Shown here: positions 1-7,950 of the stretch, in pieces
How positions within the stretch are numbered: the stretch's first letter is position 1
Layout: every line of letters starts with the position of its first letter
Assembly: GCA_050180745.1 (NCBI GenBank)
Contig: JBFXDW010000026.1
Coordinates: 1 to 21,371, forward strand
Source of the DNA: JBFXDW01 sp050180745
Lineage (GTDB): Bacteria > Pseudomonadota > Alphaproteobacteria > UBA9219
Reading direction: 5' to 3'
Length of the DNA: 21,371 nucleotides
Made by a program: the position numbers and the translations under genes
The notes under the pieces: generated by a model
Told to the model about the DNA's origin: nothing
The model's database searches: none
What the model saw: the letters and a program-made list of their open reading frames with translations, nothing else

Positions 1-315
1 ACTGAATCCTTGCTACGTTTGTTACCTTACTCGCTAAGCTATACTTGCTCCGATCGTTAGTGAGATTTCCTCGGTTAAAATATCTATCTCTTTCCTCTTC
101 TCTTATACTGGTTCCGGTATATTTTTTTCAATTGAATCAGTGCATTAAAGGTGGTCTCTGATTAGGCTATAATGGCCCTTCCTTGGAGCTAATCTATAAT
201 AATATATATGTCCCTCTTATATTGGTCTTTTAAATGTTGTTTGAGCTGATAGCTGTTTAATAACAGTCTGTTATACCATGTTTCCCTTTATTCCCGATTT
301 TCCCCAAAAAGGAGG
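1..315. other. AT-rich stretch without a recognisable gene
   Basis: No convincing coding frame, RNA gene or terminator is seen in these first 315 bases. The stretch is AT-rich with several pyrimidine runs. A purine-rich run at about 306-315 resembles a strong ribosome-binding site on the plus strand, but no open frame follows it. The minus-strand gene that ends at 316 faces into this region. Confidence 0.4.
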
Positions 316-1113
316 TTATCCATATTGCACAGAAAGGGCCTGATAAGGAGCTTTTGGGGCCATAGTTCTGATTGGTTTTCCTGTCATGACATGGGGACGA
401 TTGGGGCCTAGATGCTCCATAACTTTTCTCTCTCTGGCTTTGATCTTCTTAAATGTTTCCTTGCACGCTTTACGGAAGAACTTGAAGCGGTCTTTTCTGT
501 CTTGCTTGATCTCTTCACCACAGGGTGAGTTTTCACGATCTTTAAGGAGCTGTAGCTCTGCCTTGCAGATTTCTCGGTGAGCAACATAGGCCCCTTGTGT
601 GAGATAGATGTCCCGAATGCGTTGCATTGGAAGCTTATTAATCGTTTTGATTTTGTCGTTACGGATAAGCTCTGGCAGCTCAACTTCAAAGAAGACGTTG
701 TTTAAATCTGCACCACAGACAGCGGTTTCAATATCTCCGTAACACGTCTTGGCAAACTCACGGGAGACAAAGCGCATAACTTGGTCAGCGTGGAAACGGG
801 CTTTTTCAGGGTCTTTATTGTAAACAAAGCTAAAAAAAGTATATATCCCTCTGCCTGCATCAAGCTTATCTAGCCATCGACCAACTTTTGTTTGATCGAT
901 CATTTTTAACGGGAGAACAGGAAGATCGTGGGTTTGTGCGAAAGCACGATCATGATTGCCAAGAATACGCAATGAACGCCTGATTTCTCTTTCTGGCCCC
1001 GAATAAAGAAGTGTGCGCCCACCGCATTCAAAAGCACAAAGCCCACTCTCGGTAATTAAAATCTTAACTGCCGATATAACGGTTCCAGCGGTAGGTGATA
1101 CTTGCTGCGCCAT
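316..1113 (-). CDS. Hypothetical protein (265 aa), accessory element cargo
   Basis: This is a complete 265-residue frame. A plausible ribosome-binding site (GAGGACAGG) lies just before the ATG, and the stop TAA is at 316-318. I do not recognise the family. No signal peptide or membrane segment is visible. The N-terminal half is mixed alpha/beta-like, including ALCAFECGGRTLL-type strands and a short GNHDRAF stretch. The last 90 residues are strongly basic and Lys/Arg-rich (for example around KDRFKFFRKACKETFKKIK), so nucleic-acid contact is possible but unproven. The gene begins 36 bases after the end of the upstream co-oriented gene (1150-1593), so the two are probably co-transcribed. It lies in the AT-rich block behind a tRNA-adjacent integrase, so I infer it is mobile-element cargo. 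Confidence 0.75.
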   Translation of the reverse strand: MAQQVSPTAGTVISAVKILITESGLCAFECGGRTLLYSGPEREIRRSLRILGNHDRAFAQTHDLPVLPLKMIDQTKVGRWLDKLDAGRGIYTFFSFVYNKDPEKARFHADQVMRFVSREFAKTCYGDIETAVCGADLNNVFFEVELPELIRNDKIKTINKLPMQRIRDIYLTQGAYVAHREICKAELQLLKDRENSPCGEEIKQDRKDRFKFFRKACKETFKKIKARERKVMEHLGPNRPHVMTGKPIRTMAPKAPYQALSVQYG

Positions 1114-1149
1114 CCTGTCCTCACATAGTAGTCAAAAATGTTGAGGGGC

Positions 1150-1593
1150 TTACAGCGACAGTATCTTTGGCAGAGAGGTCATAACTCTTTTGTGCTCTAT
1201 AGCGAGATATGCCTTCAATGCTTCTTTCATTTTAGGGACTAGTGAAGAGGGGACTTTGTCTTTGGGATCATGTATTTCATAATCCATTAAACTATCTGGG
1301 TCTTTGAGCTTCCCACGACCTTCTTTTAAAAAGACCACATCATCCCATACAAGCATTCCAGAATTATCTTCTAAGACATATACTTCCCGTGTTGTGCCAT
1401 CCATATATTCGACAGCAAATATTTGCCCCATCTCAGGGTCAACGCCACCAGAGGTAACTCTGTCACCTACGGTTACTTTCCGAACTGGTTGGTCTTGCGT
1501 AGACACGGCTTTGTTTGTTCCTTGAGGGCGCACCACGGTTAGTTGTGGAGGCTGTTTATAATCTTCATAGCGTAATGCTTTAGCTGTGTTCAT
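1150..1593 (-). CDS. Hypothetical protein (147 aa), possible small beta-barrel domain
   Basis: This is a complete 147-residue frame. An AAGGAG ribosome-binding site sits eight bases before the ATG, which makes the start secure. The family is not recognised. Residues about 40-92 are rich in predicted beta strands (VGDRVTSGG, GQIFAVEYMDG, REVYVLEDNSG, VWDDVVFLKEG), the look of a small SH3/KOW-like barrel; this fold is an inference only. The C-terminal third is helical and charged. No signal peptide or membrane segment is seen. It is the first gene of a probable two-gene unit with 316-1113, and a candidate promoter lies about 90 bases upstream. Confidence 0.75.
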   Translation of the reverse strand: MNTAKALRYEDYKQPPQLTVVRPQGTNKAVSTQDQPVRKVTVGDRVTSGGVDPEMGQIFAVEYMDGTTREVYVLEDNSGMLVWDDVVFLKEGRGKLKDPDSLMDYEIHDPKDKVPSSLVPKMKEALKAYLAIEHKRVMTSLPKILSL

Positions 1594-1679
1594 GATAATG
1601 GCTCCTTATCCTTTAGTAAATTGCTTTCACTATTTGTTAACTAATAAATGGGCTTTGAATGGGTTTTGAATATGTACGG

Positions 1680-1708
1680 ATAATAGCAAAAATGCTGGGG
1701 TAAAACAA
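1680..1708 (-). promoter_or_regulatory. Candidate sigma70-type promoter for the 1593-316 gene pair
   Basis: Reading the minus strand, TTGTTT (1708-1703) is followed after 17 bases by TATTAT (1685-1680). Spacing is ideal and the -10 matches five of six consensus bases, but the -35 is weak. It lies upstream of the 1593 start codon in a gene-free stretch, so it could drive both hypothetical genes. This is a visual match only. Confidence 0.4.
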
Positions 1709-1858
1709 TTTATCCATTAGTTTCAGACGGTTATAGTTACCTAAAGGTTAACGAAAGACATCCAGTTAAGTTTTAAGAGTTGATAATGCAGGGGTTTCAG
1801 GCAGGAGATTAACCATAAGATTTTCAGCCCCACGTTTTTGGCTAGGGCCTACCAAGCC

Positions 1859-3736
1859 TCAATAGGTGGGCTGTCGAGCTTCCAGCTCATCAAGGTATGT
1901 AGAAGTTTTAAGGAACTTCTTTTGTATAGGGTGATAAAGGTAGCTTACGGTTGATGAAATAGTAGGGGGCGGGTTTGAGGTGCATGCCTTTGTTTCATGT
2001 TTGGTATACACAATAACAGGTGATTGACTTGAATCAGTTAAGATAATATCCGTAACATGCCAGTCTGGATTGCTTGTATCCCCTCCACAGTTGCCATTTG
2101 ATTCTCTTGCAGGAATGTGCCCAAGCCATTCAATTTGATGGGTAGGAGCATAGGTTATTTTGATAACCTCTATATCATCGCTATAGTAACCTTGCCCTAG
2201 ATAGCTATTACTTAGCAGGATATAAAAATGGGTGTCTTTGCTAACATAGTAAGAAGCTTGTTTTTCTTGAAGCAACAGCTCACCAGAAAAAGAATTACCC
2301 CATGACCCCATATTTACAACATGCGACACCGCCTTCATTAATTGCCAATTGTCTTTGAATTCATAAACAGCCATTCCTAATGGCGCAGAAGCTGCATGAT
2401 ATGCATCAATGCTGCCATTATTCAAAGTGTTTAGTTGTGTTAAAAATACAGCAAAGAGTTTGCCGTTACGTTGAACTGTAAACGAGTGTGTAACGGTAGC
2501 TACCTTTGTGTCTTTTAGCAGAGCAACGTTATAATAAACAACGCCTTTATGATTATAAATATCACGCAATGCCTGATATGAGGTGATGCATTTATCTCCC
2601 GTTTGATTGCAAGCAGGCACATCAACATCAGGCGATTTTATTTTGCTGAAGCGCAGTGCCTCTGCGGACTGTTTTTGTGATTGAACTTCCTCTGTAGGTT
2701 GCTTTTTCTTCAAAGGATTCAATAAAAGATTTTGCTTCCTCAAAGTGCCTTCAATATTTCCAGCAATGATTGCACGGGCATATTCTCTTGGAAAATAATA
2801 TCTGAGAAAGGCAGCAAATAGAATAGAAAAGACAAAGAAGTATATGATTAGGCTCCTTCTTTCCTTACGCTCTTGATTATTATTTTCCCCTTCACTTGTT
2901 TCAGGAATATCTTGAGCAGAACTCTTTTTCAATGAGAACCCATCAAGAAACCATTGTGTCATTTGTTCAGAGCTTTTGCTTTTTTTCAACTCAACATGTG
3001 AATGCTTTACCTTATCAAAAAAACTATTATATATATCTAAAATTGATCTAATAATACGGTTAGGCACATCATTTTTAAATGCAAGAAATATATACCTTAG
3101 AAAAAACTCTAACAACATCAAGGGCAGGACAAAATCAAACAGAAATATAGCCCATATGAAAGCAAAAGCAGCAAATGACACGATTACGAATTGAGGCTCA
3201 TATAATGACCCCGCCAGTAAGAGGAATATTGGCAATGAAAATCTGTCTAGTCTTAGGGCTAATTTATTGATAAGACTAGTTACACGTTTTCCCCATACCC
3301 ATTCAGTAGAAGATATTCGTGCCTTTTGGTTTCCCGATAACCTATTATCTTTCTCTGCCAGTAAAGGACTTTTTCTGAAGAAGGCAATCGCTCTATGTAA
3401 ATACAATCCTGATGCTGTCTGTGCTAAACACGCTATCAAGACTGTTTCTACTGGAACAAAGAAACCATAAAAAATGGATGTACAGAAAAGTATTTTTGCA
3501 AGTAACCTAAAGGGGCTTCTAGTGCTTATAGCAAAATATAGCGTGAGCAGAAGGGGAATATCAAAGAGAGTTGCTAACAGGATTGCATTTGAGGCTTTGA
3601 AACTGGTGTTGTTCAGAGCTATTGATGCTAAAGCAAATAGAAATAGCAATTGAACCCACGGGATGGCTTTCATTCGACAAATGAAGTTGTTTTTTCTGTT
3701 GTGTTCTTCGCCTTTATTTTCGATGTTATGAGACAT
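1859..3736 (-). CDS. Multi-pass membrane protein with large C-terminal domain, unknown function
   Basis: This is a 625-residue protein with a GAGGG ribosome-binding site before the ATG. Hydrophobic segments appear at about residues 25-42, 50-72, 80-108, 165-180, 183-220 (probably two spans) and 296-313. A charged, Asn/Glu-rich cytosolic-type loop (about 240-295) precedes the last span. The remaining 310 residues form a soluble, beta-rich domain with paired cysteines (near PACNQTGDKC and SNGNCGG), consistent with an extracytoplasmic location and disulfides. I do not recognise the family. It sits between a lipoprotein gene and two hypothetical genes, all on the same strand. A cell-envelope role for this element's cargo is an inference from topology alone. 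Confidence 0.8.
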   Translation of the reverse strand: MSHNIENKGEEHNRKNNFICRMKAIPWVQLLFLFALASIALNNTSFKASNAILLATLFDIPLLLTLYFAISTRSPFRLLAKILFCTSIFYGFFVPVETVLIACLAQTASGLYLHRAIAFFRKSPLLAEKDNRLSGNQKARISSTEWVWGKRVTSLINKLALRLDRFSLPIFLLLAGSLYEPQFVIVSFAAFAFIWAIFLFDFVLPLMLLEFFLRYIFLAFKNDVPNRIIRSILDIYNSFFDKVKHSHVELKKSKSSEQMTQWFLDGFSLKKSSAQDIPETSEGENNNQERKERRSLIIYFFVFSILFAAFLRYYFPREYARAIIAGNIEGTLRKQNLLLNPLKKKQPTEEVQSQKQSAEALRFSKIKSPDVDVPACNQTGDKCITSYQALRDIYNHKGVVYYNVALLKDTKVATVTHSFTVQRNGKLFAVFLTQLNTLNNGSIDAYHAASAPLGMAVYEFKDNWQLMKAVSHVVNMGSWGNSFSGELLLQEKQASYYVSKDTHFYILLSNSYLGQGYYSDDIEVIKITYAPTHQIEWLGHIPARESNGNCGGDTSNPDWHVTDIILTDSSQSPVIVYTKHETKACTSNPPPTISSTVSYLYHPIQKKFLKTSTYLDELEARQPTY

Positions 3737-3858
3737 GGGGCCCTCATTTCTATTCTTGCTCTATTAAGATCATATTGTGCAATAAGCCATATTGATGCGG
3801 CCTTACATATAAATTAGCTCTGCAGTGAGCTCAGGCAAAAAACAAAACTGGTTCATGG

Positions 3859-4536
3859 TTAATCCAAATAGATACTCGGTGATCCCATGCATTTATCTGC
3901 TGGGATTACCACATAGTCAGATTTGCCATTAATTCCAGGGAAATCTTTAAACATAGCCTGAATTAAACACCGTGAAACATTAGAAAATGTAATATCGGTT
4001 CCTTTGCTTTTTACTCGCCCTTCAAACACCTTCGTGTAGCCTTTTGTCTTTTTATTTTTTAAGGCAATGCCCAAATTAAAGAAACGGTGATACTCCATTA
4101 CTGAGCTTGTGCGCGTACCTACCATTTCAAGTTTTGGAAGAGTGTAGGATGTTCCGCTGTAGTTGGCAGAAAACCCTCTATTACCTTGAATATGGCCATC
4201 ATGATGCACTGTTTTTCCTCCTGTGGAACGAAATATAGGAAACGTACTAACTACCTCTGATTGCCCGTCAATGCCGTATTGAAAAGTGACTATATAAGCA
4301 GCTTTCTGTTTGTCTTTTACCTCTATGAATCCTTGCTCTTTTAGTGCTTTTGATAGCAACCCCCGATAATGTTTGTATTCTAGGTTATTCTCTTGATGCT
4401 TTGTGGGCGCAAACACATAGCTTTCATGATGTAAATTATCAGGATCATGAAATCGGCTTACCATTGAACGTACACGCCCACTTACACAGCCTGATAGAAG
4501 GAAAAGACAAAGCAAAGACACGACAAGCGTTCTCAT
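3859..4536 (-). CDS. Lipoprotein, DUF4136-like
   Basis: This is a 225-residue protein with a clear lipoprotein signal: a short basic start, a hydrophobic core and the lipobox LSGC with Cys17 as the lipidation site. A GGAG ribosome-binding site precedes the ATG. The mature part starts with a strand-turn pattern (YVFAPTK), then a helix ending LSKALKEQGFIEV, then a strand YIVTFQYGID. This resembles DUF4136-type envelope lipoproteins, in which a small alpha/beta domain ends in a partly polar tail. No enzyme motif is seen. The neighbouring membrane protein is co-oriented, but about 120 bases separate the two genes. The protein is probably anchored in the outer membrane or periplasm. Family assignment is tentative; the lipoprotein call is firm. 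Confidence 0.8.
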   Translation of the reverse strand: MRTLVVSLLCLFLLSGCVSGRVRSMVSRFHDPDNLHHESYVFAPTKHQENNLEYKHYRGLLSKALKEQGFIEVKDKQKAAYIVTFQYGIDGQSEVVSTFPIFRSTGGKTVHHDGHIQGNRGFSANYSGTSYTLPKLEMVGTRTSSVMEYHRFFNLGIALKNKKTKGYTKVFEGRVKSKGTDITFSNVSRCLIQAMFKDFPGINGKSDYVVIPADKCMGSPSIYLD

Positions 4537-4569
4537 AGGATAGGTTCTCCAGTTGCCAGATAAGCAAAA

Positions 4570-4676
4570 CCACCAGAGCTTTTATTCACTCTGGTGGCTG
4601 GAGGTTAAGAACCGTCTTAACAGAACGGCGCGGCGCTTTTAGCGCGAACGCTTGGACATAACGCCGCCCTCCAGCC
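4570..4676 (+). ncRNA. Structured RNA candidate, C4 antisense RNA-like
   Basis: Nested perfect stems are directly visible. CCACCAGAG (4570-4578) pairs with CTCTGGTGG (4589-4597). GGCTGGAGG (4596-4604) pairs with CCTCCAGCC (4668-4676), sharing two bases with the first stem. Inside the larger stem are TTAAGA-ACCG-TCTTAA (4605-4620), CGGCG (4626-4630) with CGCCG (4662-4666), and GCGC-TTTTA-GCGC (4633-4645). The layout and the GGTTAAGAACC-type hairpin remind me of C4 antisense RNAs of P1-like phages, which block translation of an antirepressor operon. A near-complementary copy lies at 4832-4851. Strand is uncertain: I favour plus because the C4-like order reads that way, but the first hairpin could instead act as a terminator for minus-strand transcripts. 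A covariance search is needed to confirm. Confidence 0.45.
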
Positions 4677-4831
4677 ATAAAGACTGAAAGGCGGCACCTA
4701 TGAAAACAGCAGATAAGATGATCCTTAGACAAAGACAAGAAGCTCTATAGCATCGCTATAAAGGCCCGTAGTGCTATGTTGTTTGATAATCCATAATCTG
4801 TTGCTCCTATCGACCAAAGATGCCTTGGCCG

Positions 4832-4851
4832 CTGTTAAGAGAGGTTCTTAC
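4832..4851 (+). promoter_or_regulatory. Complementary partner site of the C4-like hairpin
   Basis: CTGTTAAGAGAGGTTCTTAC is the reverse complement of the 4605-4623 hairpin segment, apart from one small insertion/substitution and the last base. In C4-type systems the antisense RNA pairs with short target segments downstream on the same transcript, so this could be the target. No good open frame follows within the gene-free stretch, so any controlled peptide or gene has been lost or is very short. A self-complementary hairpin (ATCAGC-ATGT-GCTGAT, about 4860-4875) lies directly after it. Confidence 0.35.
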
Positions 4852-4959
4852 GCCCCAGCATCAGCATGTGCTGATCCATGCCCTATAGAGTCATAAAGGC
4901 ACGAATTTGTCAATTGTTTGCGTAAGGTTAGCTAAAATCAAAAAGAAATAGATAGCAGG

Positions 4960-6570
4960 CTATAGCGGCCAGAGCTTCTCAATAGCTTCTTTTTTCTGTT
5001 CTATTGTATAATCCTGAGCGTAATGGATGTTCAGAACATCATCAAGCGCATGCCCCATAATATGTTGAATAAGGGAATCTTCTATATTAGCACGGCGCAA
5101 TTTTGTAGCCACCGTATGCCGTAAGCTATGAAAGACTAAAAGAGGTGTTTTGATATGAAGGGTCTTATCAAGTAACTTCCCATTAAACCAATCCCCTAAT
5201 CTGCGCCCATATCCTCTTCTCTTACTGAAGTTTAGTTGGTGCAAGATTCTTGCGTGCCCTTCTTTTCTGCATCGCTCAACATAATCAAGAAATCCGAGCT
5301 CTATAAGCTTTGAATGAATAGGAACTAGTCTCACGGCATTTTGGGTCTTTAGCCGCTTTAATTCTTCTTCATCGTTAATATCAAAATACCATACGCCATT
5401 CTGTTGCTTTATATCTTCTACACCTAACGATGCAATCTCATTTAAACGTGCCCCCGTAAAACAGGCTATAAGAGTGCCCCATTTATATTCGTCTCTTTTC
5501 CACTTTAAAACAGCATGATATATTTTTTGCATCTGTTCAGAATTAAAATGTGTCCGTACCACTTTTTTCTTTTTAAGAGAAACCTTAACATCCCTAAAAT
5601 TATTTTCCTGTGTATCTTGTCGTTTAACAGCCCATTCATAGAACACAGAGCAAACACCCAGATACTTGTTTACATTTAAAGGACTCATCAAATTATCAAT
5701 TTTTGTCGGATGCGTATTAGGTAAAGCCGCAATTTCTCTTAATGACAAGCCGTTGAGCTCTTTCTTTTGCTTCATGTATTTAGGCAAGTTCATAAGAAGC
5801 TCTTTATACTCATTCACCTGATTTACAGAAATATCAAGACTTGCATTCTCTCCCATAAAATCCAGCAACATTTCAAGCTGGCCTCTGTACCCATCAGCAG
5901 ATTCCTGTGATAAGCCCTCCATACGCACCCTTTCCTTTAAATAAAGGTCTATGCTCTTATCCAGCCTCACCTTCTTTTGCTTCTTCTCTGGAATCTGTTG
6001 AAGAAATTGAGCTACACGGTGCTTTGTCGTAAAGTTAAACCCATCAAAGGTTTTATTAAGTTCTAAAGTGTCACGAGAAACGGCATGTATAGCCCTTACA
6101 TAGGCCTTGCGTAAGGTTTCAAACTCTTCCGTATCTGCTTCAATAGGCATGGAATAGCTATCAATGAAACTTTGTATTTCTTCGTCAGTGCCAACTTGCG
6201 TGAAATCTTTATTCTTGAAAGCAGACTGCGCTTGTTCGCTTCGTTCGTTGAGAGCAATGATCTCGGAAGTGTTGAGAGGGCCTTTAACTTTTATGCGTTG
6301 TTTGACTTGTTCACGCTCTTCACTAAAGTGATTAAAAAGAACTGCTTTGATCTCTTCATACGTCATGCCAATTACCTTGGAATTGCTTAGTACTGTATCC
6401 CCACAGTAAACAAGGCAGCGTGCTAGGTGCAAGGCTTCTTTAGGGTCACGAGTGCCAAGAGAACAGCGAACAACGCTATGGCAGCCCTCTGGATGGAATG
6501 AAGGCGGAATAGGATAACGTAGATAATAGATGTTATGCCGAGAAAGGCTGAGATAATGCGGATTATACAT
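4960..6570 (-). CDS. Tyrosine recombinase / integrase (tRNA-Gly-associated)
   Basis: This 536-residue site-specific recombinase should integrate or excise a mobile element by forming a covalent 3'-phosphotyrosine. The catalytic set is visible: Arg375 in TGARLNE, Lys408 in LKTQ, His481 and Arg484 in HSLRH, His507 in MGHALDD, and probable nucleophile Tyr517 in NIHYAQDY. The N-terminal 55 residues (YLRYPIPP, SLGTRDPKEAL) look like the DUF6538-type arm found in many proteobacterial integrases. A core-binding domain (about 205-320) precedes the catalytic domain. The gene starts 64 bases from the 3' end of tRNA-Gly and points away from it, typical for an integrase at the tRNA edge of its element. 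It appears intact. Its far attachment site is not seen, so the element probably extends left beyond the window. Confidence 0.93.
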   Translation of the reverse strand: MYNPHYLSLSRHNIYYLRYPIPPSFHPEGCHSVVRCSLGTRDPKEALHLARCLVYCGDTVLSNSKVIGMTYEEIKAVLFNHFSEEREQVKQRIKVKGPLNTSEIIALNERSEQAQSAFKNKDFTQVGTDEEIQSFIDSYSMPIEADTEEFETLRKAYVRAIHAVSRDTLELNKTFDGFNFTTKHRVAQFLQQIPEKKQKKVRLDKSIDLYLKERVRMEGLSQESADGYRGQLEMLLDFMGENASLDISVNQVNEYKELLMNLPKYMKQKKELNGLSLREIAALPNTHPTKIDNLMSPLNVNKYLGVCSVFYEWAVKRQDTQENNFRDVKVSLKKKKVVRTHFNSEQMQKIYHAVLKWKRDEYKWGTLIACFTGARLNEIASLGVEDIKQQNGVWYFDINDEEELKRLKTQNAVRLVPIHSKLIELGFLDYVERCRKEGHARILHQLNFSKRRGYGRRLGDWFNGKLLDKTLHIKTPLLVFHSLRHTVATKLRRANIEDSLIQHIMGHALDDVLNIHYAQDYTIEQKKEAIEKLWPL

Positions 6571-6634
6571 GGTGTTTTACTCCCTTGAGTAGCACACCTT
6601 GAAAACGCCATCTAACTTATTGTTTTTAAATACA

Positions 6635-6708
6635 TGGAGCAGATGAAGGGAATCGAACCCTCGTCGTAAGCTTGGGAAGCTTCTGCTCTACCATTGAGCT
6701 ACATCTGC
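6635..6708 (-). tRNA. tRNA-Gly (anticodon CCC)
   Basis: Read on the minus strand, a 74-base cloverleaf is visible. The 7-bp acceptor stem is GCAGATG/CATCTGC, the D-arm is GCTC...GAGC, the anticodon loop is TTCCCAA (CCC) on an AAGC/GCTT stem, and the T-arm is GGGTTCGATTCCC. The 3' CCA is encoded (TCCA end). The first anticodon-stem pair is a G-A mismatch. It begins 19 bases after the ndk stop, so it may be co-transcribed with ndk. Its 3' end faces the integrase gene and is the likely attachment site of the left accessory element; the reconstituted tRNA is intact. Confidence 0.95.
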
Positions 6709-6727
6709 AAGGGGTTAGGTTTAAAAC

Positions 6728-7150
6728 CTAACCTACAATCTCATCTTCCGTGAAGAAGAAGGCGATCTCTCCCGGAGCCGTTTCAGCACCGTCCGAGCCA
6801 TGAACCGAGTTCGCCTCGATATTAACAGCAAACTCCTTACGGATCGTACCTGCCGCAGCTTCCACAGGATTTGTTGCCCCCATGATCTCGCGATTTTTAG
6901 CAATCGCATTCTCACCTTCTAGAACCTGAACAACAACAGGACCAGAGGTCATGAAATCGCACAAATCGCTATAGAAAGGACGTTCCTTATGAACCGCATA
7001 GAAACCCTCGGCTTGCTCACGCGTCATACGGATACGCTTTTGCGCAATGATGCGCAAACCAGCTTGCTCAAACTTGGCATTAATAATACCCGTCAAATTG
7101 CGGCGCGTTGCATCTGGTTTAATAATCGAAAAGGTACGTTCTATAGCCAT
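6728..7150 (-). CDS. ndk: Nucleoside diphosphate kinase
   Basis: This 140-residue enzyme equalises nucleoside triphosphate pools by transferring the gamma phosphate from ATP to NDPs through a phosphohistidine. The length and the whole pattern are those of the bacterial family: N-terminal ERTFSIIKPDA, the MTSGPVVVQVLEG segment, GATNPVEAAAGTIR, and the active-site His117 in NSVHGSD. The C-terminal EIAFFF is also typical. It lies 49 bases downstream of the SDR gene and 19 bases upstream of tRNA-Gly on the same strand, suggesting one transcript. It is cytosolic, with no sign of damage. Confidence 0.98.
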   Translation of the reverse strand: MAIERTFSIIKPDATRRNLTGIINAKFEQAGLRIIAQKRIRMTREQAEGFYAVHKERPFYSDLCDFMTSGPVVVQVLEGENAIAKNREIMGATNPVEAAAGTIRKEFAVNIEANSVHGSDGAETAPGEIAFFFTEDEIVG

Positions 7151-7199
7151 ATCTCGGGCTCCCTATTTAAAAAATCTCTGGAAACAGCTCTATACCTCT

Positions 7200-7949
7200 T
7201 CACGGCTTGCGTGGCAAGCGCTGAAAAAGGCTATCTGTCCAACTGGTAGGCAGAGCCGCCAAAACCCACACAATCGCAGCCAACCGCCACGGAAACGTGA
7301 TTCGCCCCTTGTTGGCAGCTAGTCCTCTTTTAATGATACGCGCCGCTTTTTCCGGAGCCATCAAAAAAGGCATTTTAAAGCCATTCTGATCCGTCATAGG
7401 CGTTTTAACAAATCCGGGACAAATAACATTAACCTTGATTCCCTGCGCCGCTAGCTCTCCCCGTAGGGACTCGCCATAAACGCGTACCGCCGCCTTGCTG
7501 GCGCTATAAGCCGGAGCCCCAGCTAACCCTCGAAATCCCGCCATAGATGACATCAGAGCAATCTGGCCCATCCCCCGCGCTTTCATACGTAAGAGAATCG
7601 GAAAAATGGTATTCAAAACACCATAGAGATTCGTATCAAAAATCTCTAACGCCTGACTTTTACGCTCACCGCCCTTCCCCGTTCCCGCAGACACCCCCGC
7701 ATTGGCAATCACAAGATCAAGAGGCGTTATCTCATCAATCTGCTTGATCCAATCTTCCATATTCCATGCGTTTGTAACGTCCATCACAGTCGATTCGGTC
7801 ATCGCGCCCTTAGCCCGAGCCTCACGTGCCACAGCTTCAAGCCGCGCCTTATCGCGCCCGCTCAAGAAGAGTCGATTGCCTTCCTCCGAATAAGCAAGAG
7901 CCAAAGCCGCCCCAAGGCCGCTAGAGGCCCCTGTAATCAAAATGTTCAT
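7200..7949 (-). CDS. SDR-family NAD(P)-dependent oxidoreductase
   Basis: This is a 249-residue classical short-chain dehydrogenase/reductase. Visible hallmarks are the Rossmann glycine motif TGASSGLG (residues 6-13), NAG at 83-85, Asn107, Ser134/135, the catalytic pair Tyr148 and Lys152 in YSASK, and the PG after the sixth strand (VICPGFVKTPM). An Arg in SGRDKAR after strand 2 hints at NADP(H) preference. The C-terminal 30 residues are hydrophobic and tryptophan-rich (ITFPWRLAAIVWVLAALP), which may give membrane association. The substrate is unknown. The start codon is one base from a palindromic MITE-like element, so the leader, and perhaps the ribosome-binding AGG, comes from that element. 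It heads a likely SDR-ndk-tRNA unit. Confidence 0.93.
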   Translation of the reverse strand: MNILITGASSGLGAALALAYSEEGNRLFLSGRDKARLEAVAREARAKGAMTESTVMDVTNAWNMEDWIKQIDEITPLDLVIANAGVSAGTGKGGERKSQALEIFDTNLYGVLNTIFPILLRMKARGMGQIALMSSMAGFRGLAGAPAYSASKAAVRVYGESLRGELAAQGIKVNVICPGFVKTPMTDQNGFKMPFLMAPEKAARIIKRGLAANKGRITFPWRLAAIVWVLAALPTSWTDSLFQRLPRKP

Positions 7950-7950
7950 G

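Noticed and set aside
306..321. Plus-strand AAAAAGGAGGTTATCC, close to the complement of the 16S rRNA 3' end
   Set aside because: No rRNA sequence lies beside it and no open frame follows; it is most likely a chance purine run.
1640..1672. Short imperfect tandem repeat (GGGCTTTGAAT / GGGTTTTGAAT)
   Set aside because: Only two units; it may be an operator, but nothing else supports that.
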